Source: Cellulophaga baltica
GTDB taxonomy: Bacteria; Bacteroidota; Bacteroidia; Flavobacteriales; Flavobacteriaceae
NCBI RefSeq assembly: GCF_900102165.1
Contig: NZ_FNBD01000003.1
Span: 248,001 to 312,000 of the forward strand
Direction: 5' to 3'
Length of the DNA: 64,000 nucleotides
Position 1 is the first letter of the stretch. Each line of letters opens with the position of its first letter. The notes below the pieces were generated by a model. It made no database searches and was not told the DNA's origin. It saw nothing but the letters and a program-made list of their open reading frames with translations. The translations under genes and the position numbers were made by a program. Below, in pieces: positions 63,665 through 64,000 of this stretch.

Positions 63665-64000
63665 ATGAAGCCTATCCTATTTCTTTTTATAAGCCTCTTT
63701 ATAAATAGCTGTGCCCATACAGATTGTCCCGAAGGCATTGATATCTTACCTAAATACGGAGCCGTTGAAAAATGTGCAGAACAGCTGCGTATCGACGCTC
63801 AATTTCTACAAGAATGTGACCAAATTTATCCTAGCAGAGCCGAAGCCGCAGTGCATCATATAGATTTGGCTTGGGATTTATTTGATGCTCACCAGATAGA
63901 TGATGCTATGAAACGTTTTAATCAGGCTTGGTTATTAGATAAAAGCAATGCAGATATATACTGGGGCTACGGAAATTTAATGGGACAAGGCAAACACTTT
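63665..64000 (+). CDS. TPR-like lipoprotein, 3' part outside window
   Basis: The first 112 codons of a gene running off the right end. The signal MKPILFLFISLFINSCAH with lipobox INSC is followed by CPEGIDILPKYGAVEKCAEQLR. A helical region follows that resembles a TPR unit (VHHIDLAWDLFDAHQIDDAMKRFNQAWLLDKSNADIYWGYG). It follows the HEAT-like gene by 8 nt, so they may be one operon. The function is unknown. Confidence 0.7.
   Translation, partial: MKPILFLFISLFINSCAHTDCPEGIDILPKYGAVEKCAEQLRIDAQFLQECDQIYPSRAEAAVHHIDLAWDLFDAHQIDDAMKRFNQAWLLDKSNADIYWGYGNLMGQGKHF

Overview
The window looks like chromosome of a marine Flavobacteriaceae bacterium (Bacteroidota). The evidence is low GC, a SusC/SusD pair under an ECF sigma/FecR anti-sigma pair, promoters of the Bacteroidetes type (TAnnTTTG -7 box), near absence of Shine-Dalgarno sites, many small lipoproteins, and the local orders mce | rbfA - LolC/E-type permease and rnpA - S41 protease. 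The genus cannot be fixed from the sequence alone.

Layout. 0-5 kb: a partial DUF1003 membrane protein, a secreted esterase-like hydrolase, and a two-gene minus-strand unit (GH63-type glycosidase, then a frameshifted MtfA-like M90 peptidase). 5.3-24.4 kb: a long minus-strand accessory cluster. In transcription order it holds an ECF sigma factor, FecR, an STN-type SusC (broken by an in-frame TAG), SusD, an M19 dipeptidase homologue, a two-domain amidohydrolase, a seven-repeat VCBS protein, a second two-domain amidohydrolase, RidA, an MBL-fold hydrolase, a creatininase-family enzyme, an alpha/beta hydrolase (broken by an in-frame TAA), an exported Asp/Glu-racemase-type protein and an SLC13 carrier. 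A bipartite motif, (G/A)TGTCTATAA-N11-ATTACTTAT, occurs upstream of the sigma gene, fecR and the VCBS gene with identical spacing, and is probably the promoter of this sigma factor. Together the genes look like a signal-gated route for taking up and breaking amide, lactam or peptide bonds in a small nitrogen compound. The substrate cannot be read from the sequence.

24.7-34 kb is mostly housekeeping: a CAU tRNA, mce, rbfA, a LolC/E-type permease, dusB, lepA, small lipoproteins (one with an in-frame TAA) and a Na+/H+ antiporter. 34.3-41.4 kb: a universal stress protein overlapping a SulP transporter, then a CHASE/five-PAS histidine kinase overlapping its receiver protein. 41.4-44.5 kb: an arsenic resistance operon (arsR, DUF6428, GNAT, thioredoxin-type arsC, acr3) with two copies of an ArsR-type operator. 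44.6-55.5 kb: MBL hydrolase, subtilisin-like lipoprotein, M1 aminopeptidase, rnpA, S41 protease, and assorted GNAT, epimerase and nucleotidyltransferase genes. 55.5-59 kb: minus-strand LysE exporter, GNAT, lipoprotein, HD hydrolase and two unknown small genes. 59.33-61.06 kb: a tandem array of about 8.4 copies of a 205-bp nested palindromic element. 61-64 kb: lipoproteins and a HEAT-repeat protein, running off the right end.

The most notable points are the shared ECF-type promoter motif, a possible antisense RNA with its own terminator against the susC leader, the nested-palindrome satellite, and four broken genes within 31 kb (three in-frame stops and one A-run frameshift). The breaks need checking as either real decay or sequence error.
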